This document shows positions 1 to 8,890 of a stretch of DNA of 64,000 nt, one piece after another. This DNA comes from Shewanella morhuae. Its GTDB lineage: Bacteria > Pseudomonadota > Gammaproteobacteria > Enterobacterales > Shewanellaceae. The DNA is taken from NCBI RefSeq assembly GCF_900156405.1, contig NZ_FTNN01000003.1:310001-374000 (forward strand), in the 5' to 3' direction. Position 1 is the first letter of the stretch. Every line of letters starts with the position of its first letter. A model generated the notes under the pieces. The model was not told the origin of the DNA, did no database searches, and was given only the letters and a program-made list of their open reading frames with translations. The position numbers and the translations under genes are program-made.

Positions 1-53
1 ATAATCGCCGGCAAATAACACTAAAGACTGTGGTAATGGGGAGTTTCGCACGG

Positions 54-1289
54 ATGAAAAGCAAAAATTTATTAGGCAATATTGGTGTGCAAGTGGTTAT
101 TGCCATGATTTTAGGCGCGTTAGTGGGTTTTATTATGGGCGACAGTGCAAGCGTATTTGCACCACTGGGCACCATTTTCATTCATTTAGTTAAGATGCTC
201 GTGATCCCACTGGTACTGGTTTCTATCATCAGCGGTGCCGCGAGTTTAGGTGATAGCCCTTCTGCGGGAAAAATTGGCATTGGTACTTTCGGCTTCTTTA
301 TTGTCACTTCTGGTATCGCCGTAGCATTGGCCTTGGTAATGGGAAATTTATTCCAACCTGGTGCGGGAGTGGATTTTACCGCCCATAGCAGCACAGGTTT
401 GATGGAAGTGACTAAAGATCAAGGGGCGTTACCTGGGGTAGTCGAGACCTTTATTGGTATGATCCCAACCAATGTGTTCGAGTCGTTGAACGGCGGGAAT
501 ATCTTACAAATTCTGGTCTTTAGTATCTTCTTTGGTATTGCACTGACGAAGGTGAAAGGCGATGGCGCTAAACCTATTTTGGCGGCGCTGAATACCATAG
601 TTGATGCCTTTGTGTGGATGATCAACTGCGTAATGATCATTGCGCCCATTGGCGTATTTGGCTTAATGGCAGATTCGGTCGGCTCCTTCGGTTTTGATGC
701 CTTAGAAGTGGTATTTAAGCTGTTTGTCGTGTTTGTGGCGGCGATTTTGATCTACGGCTTTATCTTCTTTCCATTGGTGGTACATCTGTTCTCAAAAGTA
801 TCAGCGCGCCAGTTTATTTCGGCAATGAAAAAACCACAGGTGATGGCGTTATCAACCGCATCCTCTATGGCTACACTACCGGTGAATATGGAAACCTGCG
901 AAGAAGATCTTAAAGTATCTAAAGCTACCACCGCTTTCGTATTACCGTTAGGTGCCACCATTAATATGAGCGGCAACGCGATTTATTATGGTCTAGTGGC
1001 AATGTTTTTTGCGCAAATGTATCAGGTTGATCTATCGATGATGGCTTATGCCGCCATCATATTCACCTCAACCTTGGGCGCTATCGGCCAAGCGGGTGTA
1101 CCCGGCCCCTCCTTTTTAGTGGTAGCCGTACTATTAGCAGCGGGGATCCCAATCGATGGTTTACCTTTATTGTTTGCCTTAGATCGGATTTTTGACATGA
1201 TCCGCACAGCACTCAATATCACAGGTGATGCGGCTTGCGCGTTAATTATGGATAAATACGCTGAGGTAAAAACGGACAGCATAAGCTAA
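54..1289 (+). CDS. Dicarboxylate/amino acid:cation symporter (DAACS family)
   Basis: Inner-membrane secondary transporter of the glutamate/C4-dicarboxylate type, importing acidic substrates with Na+ or H+. Visible signs are many hydrophobic segments, a serine-rich re-entrant loop (STASSMATLP near residue 267), LPLGATINMSG near residue 297 and the family signature DMIRTALNITGDA near residue 380. About 411 residues is normal for the family. I chose ATG 54 because GGGGAG lies about 10 bases upstream; GTG 30 and ATG 36 are in-frame alternatives. The exact substrate cannot be read from sequence. It appears monocistronic, with a terminator directly after it. Confidence 0.9.
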   Translation: MKSKNLLGNIGVQVVIAMILGALVGFIMGDSASVFAPLGTIFIHLVKMLVIPLVLVSIISGAASLGDSPSAGKIGIGTFGFFIVTSGIAVALALVMGNLFQPGAGVDFTAHSSTGLMEVTKDQGALPGVVETFIGMIPTNVFESLNGGNILQILVFSIFFGIALTKVKGDGAKPILAALNTIVDAFVWMINCVMIIAPIGVFGLMADSVGSFGFDALEVVFKLFVVFVAAILIYGFIFFPLVVHLFSKVSARQFISAMKKPQVMALSTASSMATLPVNMETCEEDLKVSKATTAFVLPLGATINMSGNAIYYGLVAMFFAQMYQVDLSMMAYAAIIFTSTLGAIGQAGVPGPSFLVVAVLLAAGIPIDGLPLLFALDRIFDMIRTALNITGDAACALIMDKYAEVKTDSIS

Positions 1290-1308
1290 CCGTAAAACAT
1301 CAACAAAG

Positions 1309-1342
1309 GCTTGAATAGGCAGTGCTTATTCAAGCTTTTTTA
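1309..1342 (+). terminator. Rho-independent terminator after the DAACS symporter
   Basis: GCTTGAATA (1309-1317) pairs with TATTCAAGC (1327-1335), followed by a run of six T. Confidence 0.85.
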
Positions 1343-1553
1343 TACCCTAAAGCCGATAATGCTCAGTTTTCCACTCATACGTAAGCTCAGTAATTCAACT
1401 ATATGAATGTTAATGTGATCTCTAGCATTCATATCGCGCAGAGTAAGCGGTTAAATTTCGCAATTTACATTTCTTTCTCACCTATAAACGGCAAGTCATA
1501 GGATTTTTCTGCGATAATAACATTAAGTTAACGTGTAAAAGGAATCCTGCCCT

Positions 1554-2711
1554 ATGTCTGTATTTGCCCCTGCTACACCCTTTGCACCAGCAACACCCTT
1601 TGCCGACTTTATCTATCGTCATTTTCGTGCGGTTCATGCCTTGAAGCTAGGCTTGGCTCTGCTGATTGCTGTCACCATCAATGCTATTTGGGCGCCGCCA
1701 CACTTTATTTGGAGCATGGTGACCATTGTGGTCATTATGATGAGTTTGCCGCAGGTGGGCGGCGCGATTGAAAAATCATTGCAACGGGCAGTCGGCACCT
1801 GTTTAGGCTCGATTTATGGAATAATGTTGGTGGCGACCATCGACAGTTATTGGTTGATCATGAGCCTGCTTATTTTGGCCGTTAGTTTGATTTGCTTTAT
1901 CTCGGCCGGACGTTATAGCTACGCCTATTTAGTGGCAGGATTTACCATCATCATAGTGGTCGGCGATGCCAATCACGGTACCTCTGAGGCGCTATGGCGA
2001 ACAGCGAATATTCTCTCCGGTTGCGTGATTGCTATTTTAGTATCACTGTTTATTTTCCCGATTAAGGCTAAGCAGGATTGGCGTTCGCAACTAACTAATA
2101 CTATTGGGAATATGGCCAATGTATTAACGCAACACCTTCAAGCGCCCGCAAATCATAATCTTGATTTTCGCACTGAACTTGAAACTGCAATGAAGGCCGT
2201 ACTCACTCAAAAGAAGTTATTTTTCTCTTTGGAGTGGGAAAGCCAAACACTCAAAAAACATAAAATATTACTGTCGCAGTTAGTGAATAAACAAGTGCGC
2301 TTAATCACCCTGCTTGAACTCTTGCCCTTAACCCGCTGGCAGGAAAAAGATAAAGATGCCTACAACCAAATCAATAGCATTGCCGCTGAACTCGCACTTT
2401 ATCTGCAAAAACTGGCCGCATTTACTGGCGGAAAAACACCGCAGCGCCCCCATTTACCTGAAAATTTAGAGTCACAATTACAACACAGATTACAACTCGC
2501 GTTAGTTTCATCCTCCGAGTCGAGCCTAGCCACCAGTGCAACTTCGCTACACAGTTATGATGCCCAGCAGGGCTTTGCACTTACGGGGTATAGCTGGCTT
2601 ATTTACCAACTGGCGATTGCCGTTGAAGCACTTTATGATGACATTGCCGTTATCGACATTGCCTACCATAAACCACCAGCATCTGAGATAAAGCCAGACC
2701 AAACAGATTAA
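1554..2711 (+). CDS. FUSC family membrane protein (aromatic acid/fusaric acid exporter-like)
   Basis: Probable inner-membrane protein of the FUSC/YccS-AaeB class, a group linked to efflux of aromatic acids. The first ~175 residues form about six closely spaced hydrophobic helices; the rest is soluble and helical with no clear catalytic motif. At 385 residues it is a half-length form compared with AaeB or YccS (about 650-700). The N-terminus carries a short duplicated FAPATPF motif (residues 4-17) that is also visible as a DNA duplication. ATG 1554 follows an AAAGGA site about 11 bases upstream. No neighbouring periplasmic adaptor gene is present, so substrate and partner are unknown. Confidence 0.75.
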   Translation: MSVFAPATPFAPATPFADFIYRHFRAVHALKLGLALLIAVTINAIWAPPHFIWSMVTIVVIMMSLPQVGGAIEKSLQRAVGTCLGSIYGIMLVATIDSYWLIMSLLILAVSLICFISAGRYSYAYLVAGFTIIIVVGDANHGTSEALWRTANILSGCVIAILVSLFIFPIKAKQDWRSQLTNTIGNMANVLTQHLQAPANHNLDFRTELETAMKAVLTQKKLFFSLEWESQTLKKHKILLSQLVNKQVRLITLLELLPLTRWQEKDKDAYNQINSIAAELALYLQKLAAFTGGKTPQRPHLPENLESQLQHRLQLALVSSSESSLATSATSLHSYDAQQGFALTGYSWLIYQLAIAVEALYDDIAVIDIAYHKPPASEIKPDQTD

Positions 2712-2844
2712 GTTATTCGACCGTTAGCTTATGGGTTAAATCTATGCCCTAAAAGTCAGATAAACCCTTGGCCGCCCTTGCGTTAGCGGGGCGTTTAATG
2801 AAAAGATACCGTCCTAATAAAAACTCGATAGATGGACTCTTTTT

Positions 2845-4890
2845 ATGCGCGTATTTCCTCTCTCCGTTATCGCGATTGCCTGTATCTCCACTGGTAGTCT
2901 CTCCGTTGGTAATACCTTTGCCAACGATGCAAAAACCTTAGATCAAACAACTCAGGTACAGGCGACTGCAGTCGCGACGCCTCACACAACTGCCCCTGAA
3001 AAAACACTAGTTGATACTCCTGTTGTTGTGCCACAAGTCGTAAACTCCGCTGAGAATACGCCAATCACCGCGCCTGCGGCCGATGTAATAACCGAGGCCG
3101 TAGTTGTCACAGCAGAAGCTCAGCCAGCGGCCACTCCTGAGCGAGCCAATACTTTTGTTAACGATGCCATTTTACCGCCCAGTATCACTTGGCATGGCGC
3201 CAGTGAATCACTGATGCTCAGTGTCGACAACGAGTGGGCAACGCCCTTCGAGCAAAGTCGCGGCCTTGAGAGCCCAAGCTACGATGCCACTATCGCTTGG
3301 CTTGATAAACTCGCACTAGAAACCAATAAGTTACAAAAGGTTAGTCTAGGTAAAAGCCCACAAGGGCGCGATATGTGGATGTATATCGCCAGTAGCGAAG
3401 GCATTAATGAATCAGCTCGCCTCAAGCAAAACACTAAACCAACGGTTTTAGTACAGGCGGGTATTCATGCCGGAGAAATCGACGGTAAAGATGCCGGCAT
3501 GATGCTATTGCGCGACATCATCAAAGGCGATAAAAGTGGTTTGCTCGATAAAGCTAACCTATTGTTTGTGCCTATGTTTAGTGTCGATGCCCATGAGCGC
3601 AGCAGCAAATTTAATCGGGTGAATCAACGTGGCCCAGTGAATATGGGCTGGCGCACTACTGCAAATAATCTCAACCTGAACCGCGATTATGCCAAGGCCG
3701 ACACCTTAGAAATGCAGCACATGCTGCGTGCCATTAATGTGTGGCAGCCTGATTTATATATCGATATCCATGTCACCGACGGCATCGATTACCAATACGA
3801 TGTCACCTTTGGTTATAACCTTGCCCAAGGGTTAAGCCCTGCTAGTTTCCGCTGGCTCGAAAACAGTTACAGACCCGCGGTTGAAGCGGCATTAACCGAG
3901 CAAGGTCATATTCCCGGCCCACTGATTTTTGCCGTAGATAATACCGATATCACTAAAGGTATGTCGCTGTGGAATCCTAGTCCACGCTTCTCCAACGGTT
4001 ATGGCGATGCGCGCCATTTACCGACTATTTTGATTGAGAACCACAGCTTAAAACCCTTTAAACAAAGAGTGCTCGGCACCTATGTAATGCTTGAGCAAAC
4101 CCTTAAAACCGTGGGGGAACAGGCGACTAAGCTCAAGAGTGCAATTCAAGAAGATAAATACCGCGCCTCGCCGCTCATTACCCTAACGTGGAAATCGGCG
4201 CCATTAGCAACAGGCTGGGACTTTAAAGGCATCGATTATGCCCTTGAAACTAGCCCAATCAGTGGCACAGAGGTAGTGCGCTGGAACGGTCAACCTAAGC
4301 TGTACCCGAACTTACCTGTGATGGCTGAAACTGTGCCCGATATTAAAGTCACTCGCCCGAGTGCTTACTATATTCCGGCGCAGTGGACGCAAGTGATTGA
4401 TCGCCTTAACGTACATGGCATTCGCATGACGCGCCTGACTAAACCGACAGAGCTTAAATTACAGCAATATAAGCTCAGTAACCCAGTGTTTAATACTCAG
4501 GATCTTGAGGGGCGCCAAACGGTTAAAGCCGAGTCTGAATTGACGAAAGTCAGCACCACTCTGCCCGTGGGCACGGTTAAAATCAGCACAGAGCAACCGC
4601 TGGGCGATCTAGCAATTTTGCTGCTTGAGCCGCAATCGCCAGATTCTCTGTTGCAATGGGGTTTCTTTAATCCTATCTTCACCAACACTGAATACATTGA
4701 AGATTATGCCGTAGAGCCACTAGCGGCCAAGATGCTAAAAGAGGATCCTAAGTTACAGGCACTGTTCGATAAAGCACTGACCAACGCCGAATTTGCCGCC
4801 GATCCCGAAGCGCGCCTGCGCTGGTTCTATGAACGCAGCCCTTACTACGATAACCAATACCTTAAGTATCCGGTTTACCGTAGTCGCTAA
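2845..4890 (+). CDS. Secreted M14-family zinc carboxypeptidase
   Basis: Probable periplasmic or exported metallocarboxypeptidase. The N-terminus has a Sec signal peptide (about residues 1-26), then an unusual Thr/Ala/Pro/Val-rich linker of roughly 80 residues, then the peptidase domain from about residue 110. The M14 zinc site is visible: H208 and E211 in IHAGEIDGKD, H309 in DIHVTDG, and catalytic E398 in LIENHS. The C-terminal ~250 residues lack a motif I can name and are probably a beta-rich accessory domain. 681 residues is much longer than classical M14 enzymes. Substrate is unknown; peptidoglycan peptides or environmental peptides are possible. Confidence 0.85.
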   Translation: MRVFPLSVIAIACISTGSLSVGNTFANDAKTLDQTTQVQATAVATPHTTAPEKTLVDTPVVVPQVVNSAENTPITAPAADVITEAVVVTAEAQPAATPERANTFVNDAILPPSITWHGASESLMLSVDNEWATPFEQSRGLESPSYDATIAWLDKLALETNKLQKVSLGKSPQGRDMWMYIASSEGINESARLKQNTKPTVLVQAGIHAGEIDGKDAGMMLLRDIIKGDKSGLLDKANLLFVPMFSVDAHERSSKFNRVNQRGPVNMGWRTTANNLNLNRDYAKADTLEMQHMLRAINVWQPDLYIDIHVTDGIDYQYDVTFGYNLAQGLSPASFRWLENSYRPAVEAALTEQGHIPGPLIFAVDNTDITKGMSLWNPSPRFSNGYGDARHLPTILIENHSLKPFKQRVLGTYVMLEQTLKTVGEQATKLKSAIQEDKYRASPLITLTWKSAPLATGWDFKGIDYALETSPISGTEVVRWNGQPKLYPNLPVMAETVPDIKVTRPSAYYIPAQWTQVIDRLNVHGIRMTRLTKPTELKLQQYKLSNPVFNTQDLEGRQTVKAESELTKVSTTLPVGTVKISTEQPLGDLAILLLEPQSPDSLLQWGFFNPIFTNTEYIEDYAVEPLAAKMLKEDPKLQALFDKALTNAEFAADPEARLRWFYERSPYYDNQYLKYPVYRSR

Positions 4891-5196
4891 ACTGAAGATT
4901 AATAAGCAATAAGCGTTAGCTAGTGCCTGCATAGCCCCAAAGAGCAATTTTTGGGGCTTTTTTATTGGTTTATTTCCATATTGGAATCGCCGCTAAAAAT
5001 ACGTAATTTCACCAAAAATTAGTAAAAATTAAAAACTGCCGTCATGTCCATACAACTAAGCACGGACATCTTTTATCTTAAGCCATTGATTGTAAATAAA
5101 ACTTAATATTGGCATGGGCTGTGCAATATCTTGTCTATCGCAAGACGACTCAGCACTCACACGAAAAATGAGTGCCAGATAAACAAGGAAGCTAAC
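4891..5196 (+). other. Intergenic region with terminator and leader
   Basis: Contains the M14 terminator, then AT-rich DNA with a short inverted pair ATGTCC/GGACAT (5044-5049 and 5064-5069) and the leader of the next gene. No further gene seen. Confidence 0.5.
4933..4963 (+). terminator. Rho-independent terminator after the M14 peptidase
   Basis: AGCCCCAAA (4933-4941) pairs with TTTGGGGCT (4950-4958) and is followed by a T run. Confidence 0.9.
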
Positions 5197-6024
5197 ATGT
5201 CACTACGTCCATTTATGTTCACCCTCGCTTTTATATTAGTGTTTACCGTGGGGGTGTCGCTCACTGGCTGCATTATTAATGTCAACGCCGCTGGCATGTC
5301 CGATTTAGACCACCAGCAACGCGAACTCACACTCGATAGCCAAGACTTACAAAGCCTAATTGCCGAGACGGGCGCTGGTAGTCTTGAAATTATCGGCGTC
5401 GAAGGCCTAACCCAAATTAAACTCGTCGCCGATATCTATAGCAATAAGGACAGCAAAGTCATTCTCACCCTTGAGAAAAAGGCCAATAAAGCCAAGCTCA
5501 AAGCTGACATTGAACAAAACGGCCTTAATCATGACTCGCCCTATATCGATCTAAAACTGCAAGTACCTGCAAATTTAGCACTGGATATCGATGACGGCTC
5601 AGGCGCCATTATGATCAGCAAGATGACAGCAGACATCAATGTCAAAGACGGTTCAGGTGAGCTCATCATCAACGGCGGTAACAATGTCAGCATAGAAGAT
5701 GGTTCAGGTGATATTGAAGTCAGCCAAATCAATGGCAACCTCACGATCGACGACGGCTCTGGCGATATTGAAGTCAGACAACACAACGGCAACCTAACCA
5801 TTAAAGATGGCTCTGGCGCAATCAAGGTGACTGATGTTAGCGGCAATATCACTATTGATGATGGATCAGGCGACATCGAAATCGCCAATGTGCAAAGTGC
5901 TGTGACCATCACCGATGGCTCAGGCGATATTAATGTGTTTAACACTAAGGGATTAACGATTCTTGCAGCAGGCTCTGGCGATGTGAAATTTAATAAAATC
6001 GACGGCCCAGTAAGCATGAAATAA
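5197..6024 (+). CDS. GSG-repeat lipoprotein (DUF4097-like beta solenoid)
   Basis: Predicted lipoprotein: hydrophobic N-terminus ending in lipobox LTGC (Cys about residue 25). From about residue 130 to the end the protein consists of a 17-18 residue repeat whose core is xDGSGDI(E/K)(V/I). Eight GSG cores are visible, with alternating hydrophobic residues as expected for a right-handed parallel beta solenoid. This resembles the DUF4097/GIN-type adhesin-head domains. I chose ATG 5197 because AAGGAA lies 7 bases upstream; a TTG start at 5131 would give an N-terminal extension with no support. Function unknown; a cell-envelope structural or binding role is an inference. Confidence 0.8.
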   Translation: MSLRPFMFTLAFILVFTVGVSLTGCIINVNAAGMSDLDHQQRELTLDSQDLQSLIAETGAGSLEIIGVEGLTQIKLVADIYSNKDSKVILTLEKKANKAKLKADIEQNGLNHDSPYIDLKLQVPANLALDIDDGSGAIMISKMTADINVKDGSGELIINGGNNVSIEDGSGDIEVSQINGNLTIDDGSGDIEVRQHNGNLTIKDGSGAIKVTDVSGNITIDDGSGDIEIANVQSAVTITDGSGDINVFNTKGLTILAAGSGDVKFNKIDGPVSMK

Positions 6025-6147
6025 CGCGCCGCTTTACCACTCTACACCCAAAGGTTTTACCCACTTCCCGGCGTAGAGACTGATGTTGCAACGGTTCCCA
6101 GCCAAGATGTCAGTCTTCTACCCACCCTTTGCAGTTATTGCAATTTT

Positions 6148-6178
6148 GCCGCGACTCCCTGGTAGCGGCATTTTTTTT
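6148..6178 (+). terminator. Terminator downstream of the GSG-repeat lipoprotein
   Basis: GCCGC (6148-6152) pairs with GCGGC (6165-6169), followed by eight T (6171-6178). Short stem but a strong T run. Confidence 0.65.
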
Positions 6179-6391
6179 CATCGTCTGAGACTTTCTCTGC
6201 CTCAATTCATGACAGTCGTTGGTAACGTTTTACCTATTTGTCTTTTCGAAGCAAAGTTTGACAATGTGTGTCTCGGTAAACTCACTCGGTAACCCAGTAG
6301 CTTCGGTAATGGTTCGAGGGGCTAATCAGCGGCAACATGGCTTTTTGCTATCGTATTCCCTAATTGCCTGCCGCAGGCTTTCGCACTGTTA

Positions 6392-6463
6392 CACCAGTGA
6401 CTCGCCGTGGATACGTCCTTGTAGGCTCTGCTAAAACATCCATGTTTTAGAAGGTCACTGGTG
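6392..6463 (+). repeat. Structured palindromic repeat, copy A (CATCCATG-core family)
   Basis: An outer 10-bp perfect stem, CACCAGTGAC (6392-6401) with GTCACTGGTG (6454-6463), encloses two inner hairpins: GGATACGTCC (6409-6418) and CTAAAACATCCATGTTTTAG (6431-6450, 9-bp arms around a CC centre). Parts of the same design recur at 9707-9741 and 9859-9913 in the opposite orientation, with different stem bases but the same CATCCATG/CATGGATG core. It marks the left side of the accessory insert. Confidence 0.7.
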
Positions 6464-6610
6464 CAACAATGCTGGATTTGGTGCAACCATTGATAACCGA
6501 ATAATGCCTATTTTGGCTTTTAGGGACTCATATACTACAAGAATAAATTCTTTTTTATTAAATAGTTATCTAGTATAGTCGTTAAACTCCTCACTTAATA
6601 TTACTGAAAC

Positions 6611-7303
6611 ATGTCAGAACCAATAATAAATACAAATTACAGTTTTAGTAGAACGATATTTTTTGTGAGCACCGTTGTAAGCTTAGTTTTTTGCATATTA
6701 ATAATAACGCTACTTGTTCTCTTACCACTTCCTTCGTTGCTAGCTTACTTTGGTTATGCAAACTCAGTGACATTAGCAAATGCTGATAATATCAATGATC
6801 CTTTTACTTCTTATATTATTGGAGAGTTAGTTAAGAGTGGAACATTAATCAGTATAAAAGATGTATGGTCATTTCAAACTGGTTTTTATCAAACTATAAT
6901 TACAATTTTAGTTGCTATCAATGGCTTGATTGCTGCAATATCAGTTATTTATATTAAAAGTACGTCAGAAGAAAAAGCGGAAGAAATAACTAAAAAATAT
7001 ATGCGTGGTGACCTATTTGAACACTCATTAAATCAAAAAGTCCAAGCTGAAGCAGCCTTGCGACTTCGAGTGGTACAAGATGACTATAGTACTACCGCAG
7101 ATACTTTTGAAAAATCAGCTCAAATGGTTCATGCCGCTCTTGAGCAGTTAGCTTTTTTGGAGGCTGATAATCAAACTTTACGACAGCAATTGAAGGTGAT
7201 TGCGGAACGAGTTGCTAAATTAGATGCATCAGAAGCTGAAGGCAAAGATTATCGACTTGTAAAAAAAGGAATGAGTAATGGCATTCGTAAGAAAATCAGA
7301 TAG
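6611..7303 (+). CDS. Membrane protein with cytoplasmic coiled coil, first gene of accessory operon
   Basis: I do not recognise the family. Two hydrophobic helices are visible (about residues 14-38 and 92-112), followed by a charged, heptad-like helical region (about 116-215) rich in Glu, Ala, Gln and Lys, probably a cytoplasmic coiled coil. The C-terminus is basic. It opens an AT-rich operon: its end overlaps the ImmA-type peptidase gene by 26 bases. A two-helix anchor plus coiled coil next to a peptidase and a nuclease-like gene could be a sensor or effector membrane component, but that is inference. Confidence 0.65.
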   Translation: MSEPIINTNYSFSRTIFFVSTVVSLVFCILIITLLVLLPLPSLLAYFGYANSVTLANADNINDPFTSYIIGELVKSGTLISIKDVWSFQTGFYQTIITILVAINGLIAAISVIYIKSTSEEKAEEITKKYMRGDLFEHSLNQKVQAEAALRLRVVQDDYSTTADTFEKSAQMVHAALEQLAFLEADNQTLRQQLKVIAERVAKLDASEAEGKDYRLVKKGMSNGIRKKIR

Positions 7304-7820
7304 AAAAGTTCAAACGACTACAGAATTTGAAGAACTATCAACTCCTGAACATTTAATAGCACTTGCTGAGAATAAAGGTTTAGAAACGAATCCGGTTAAT
7401 GTATCTGAACTTGCTAGGCACCTTGGAATTGTTGTTAGATACGAACCAATGCAAGATGAAGAGTCTGGCTCGCTTAAAAAAGATAAAAAAACCGGTAATT
7501 GGATAATGACTGTTAATTCATTGCATCATCCTCATAGACAGCGTTTTACAATTGCTCATGAAATTGCTCACCGCATTCGGCACGCTGCAAATAGTGACTC
7601 TTTTGAAGATACAACATTTTTCAGAAATGGAGACTCTAATTGGATGGAAGCTGAGGCTAATACTTTTGCTGCTTCACTCTTGATGCCTAGAGAAACCTTT
7701 GAGGCATTTATCGAAAAGGTGTCATCAAAAGTTGAAGATGTCGCAATGCACTTCCAAGTATCATCCAATGCTGTACGAATTCGAGCGAAAGTCTTGGGCT
7801 ATGATGGACATAATCTATGA
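7278..7820 (+). CDS. ImmA/IrrE-type zinc metallopeptidase
   Basis: Small (180 residues) cytoplasmic zinc peptidase of the ImmA/IrrE group, which typically cleaves repressors or toxin-antitoxin regulators in mobile elements and stress responses. The motif FTIAHEIAHRIRH gives the HExxH zinc site near residue 96, and EAEANTFAASLLMP near residue 125 supplies the usual third ligand helix. The C-terminal VSSNAVRIR matches the helix that follows in this family. ATG 7278 is preceded by AAAGGA and lies inside the upstream gene; the stop overlaps the next start by four bases, so translation is probably coupled. The usual HTH partner repressor is absent, so its target is unknown. Confidence 0.85.
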   Translation: MAFVRKSDRKVQTTTEFEELSTPEHLIALAENKGLETNPVNVSELARHLGIVVRYEPMQDEESGSLKKDKKTGNWIMTVNSLHHPHRQRFTIAHEIAHRIRHAANSDSFEDTTFFRNGDSNWMEAEANTFAASLLMPRETFEAFIEKVSSKVEDVAMHFQVSSNAVRIRAKVLGYDGHNL

Positions 7821-8890
7821 ATGAATTTGTCTATTTCCCAATAATTAAAACTAGAGATGGCGAGCTTCGCTGTTTTGAGAATATAAATGACGATGATTTC
7901 TCAAAAATTTTACCTATTTACGAGTTAACAAAGTCAAGAAAAACAAAAGTAGCACCAGATGGCGATATATATCGCAGAATGAAACAGATTGCTGAAATTC
8001 AAAAAAACAGACCTTTTATCCTTGATCTAAGTACAGATAAAATATATAGCAATCCACAAATAGAGCAGCTTTTATCAGAACAAAGTGGCTTTAAGGAATG
8101 GCAATATTTTTTATTTGATCTTTTTAGTGATTTAAATATTATTCCAATGGTTCACTTATACGAGGATGATAATGGTAAATTTGCAGATGTTGAAGAATTT
8201 GTCGCAATTGCTTCTGCAAGATCTAAATTTCTCGCGGTTAGATTACCCTATGATTTAAGCCATAATGAAGTTGAACAGTATTTAAGTCCAATTATCAAAA
8301 ATTTAAAAGATGATTGTAAGCTTTATGTTCTTCTTGATGCTGAATTTGTTAGAAATAAATCAACTGATGAAGTTGTTGATGCTTTTCTTGAAGCATGTGC
8401 AGGGACTAAATCATTTGAGGCCAAAATTGAAGGTGTAGTTATGCTCTGCTCTAGCTTTCCATCAAGTGTCGCTCAAGCTGGTGGAGATGATGTTGCTGGT
8501 AGCTTTAAAATTAATGAAGAAGATATATATCAAGGGATTAGTGAAGAATTTCCTATCAGATATGGTGATTATGTATCTATCAATACTGAACAAATTGAAA
8601 TGAAAGGTGGTACCTTTGTTCCCAGAATCGACATTGCATCACTTGATGGTAAGTCATTCACATACAAAAGATACCGTAGAAACAACGGTGGCTATGTAAA
8701 TGCAGCAAAACATACTATTTCAGATACTGATTCATATCAACCGCTTGGTGTATGGGCTGACAAAGAAATTAAAGCTGCTGCGACCAATAGTCCTTCAGGT
8801 ATTAGTCCTGCATTTTGGATATCTGTTCGTATGAACTATTATGTTAAAAGTAGAATTTTATTAAGAGAGTCGATTGATTCGTTTCTTTAA
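7817..8890 (+). CDS. Beta family protein (Beta_protein domain)
   Basis: 357 residues. The opening FVYFPIIKTRDGELRCF and the following ILPIYELTKSRK match the start of the Beta_protein family, named after a phage T4 protein and found in many accessory loci. The arrangement of alternating strands and helices (FILDLSTDKI, IIPMVHLYED, LAVRLPYD, LYVLLDAEF, IEGVVMLCSS) suggests an alpha/beta barrel-like fold. Molecular function is not established. The start overlaps the peptidase stop by four bases (ATGA). The 3' end overlaps the convergent sce7726-type gene by 30 bp. Family recognised by eye only. Confidence 0.75.
   Translation: MNEFVYFPIIKTRDGELRCFENINDDDFSKILPIYELTKSRKTKVAPDGDIYRRMKQIAEIQKNRPFILDLSTDKIYSNPQIEQLLSEQSGFKEWQYFLFDLFSDLNIIPMVHLYEDDNGKFADVEEFVAIASARSKFLAVRLPYDLSHNEVEQYLSPIIKNLKDDCKLYVLLDAEFVRNKSTDEVVDAFLEACAGTKSFEAKIEGVVMLCSSFPSSVAQAGGDDVAGSFKINEEDIYQGISEEFPIRYGDYVSINTEQIEMKGGTFVPRIDIASLDGKSFTYKRYRRNNGGYVNAAKHTISDTDSYQPLGVWADKEIKAAATNSPSGISPAFWISVRMNYYVKSRILLRESIDSFL

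Larger units (their letters stand above)
6025..6610. other. Gene-free left border of the accessory insert
   Basis: Holds the terminator at 6148, a small GCCTG-CCG-CAGGC hairpin (6366-6378), the structured repeat at 6392-6463, and a direct repeat GGTGCAAC just after it. From about 6530 base composition becomes markedly AT-rich, which I take as the start of the transferred segment. Short open frames here (6083-6434) show no coding character. Confidence 0.5.

Noticed and set aside
5580..5990. CRISPR-like array
   Set aside because: The periodic DNA encodes protein repeats in frame, with no constant repeat/variable spacer pattern.
5541..6017. 158-codon open frame opposite the GSG-repeat lipoprotein
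   Set aside because: It mirrors the repeats of the sense gene and shows only repetitive Pro/Ser-rich sequence with no start signals.
6083..6434. Short open frames in the left border
   Set aside because: They overlap a terminator and a structured repeat and lack any coding character.
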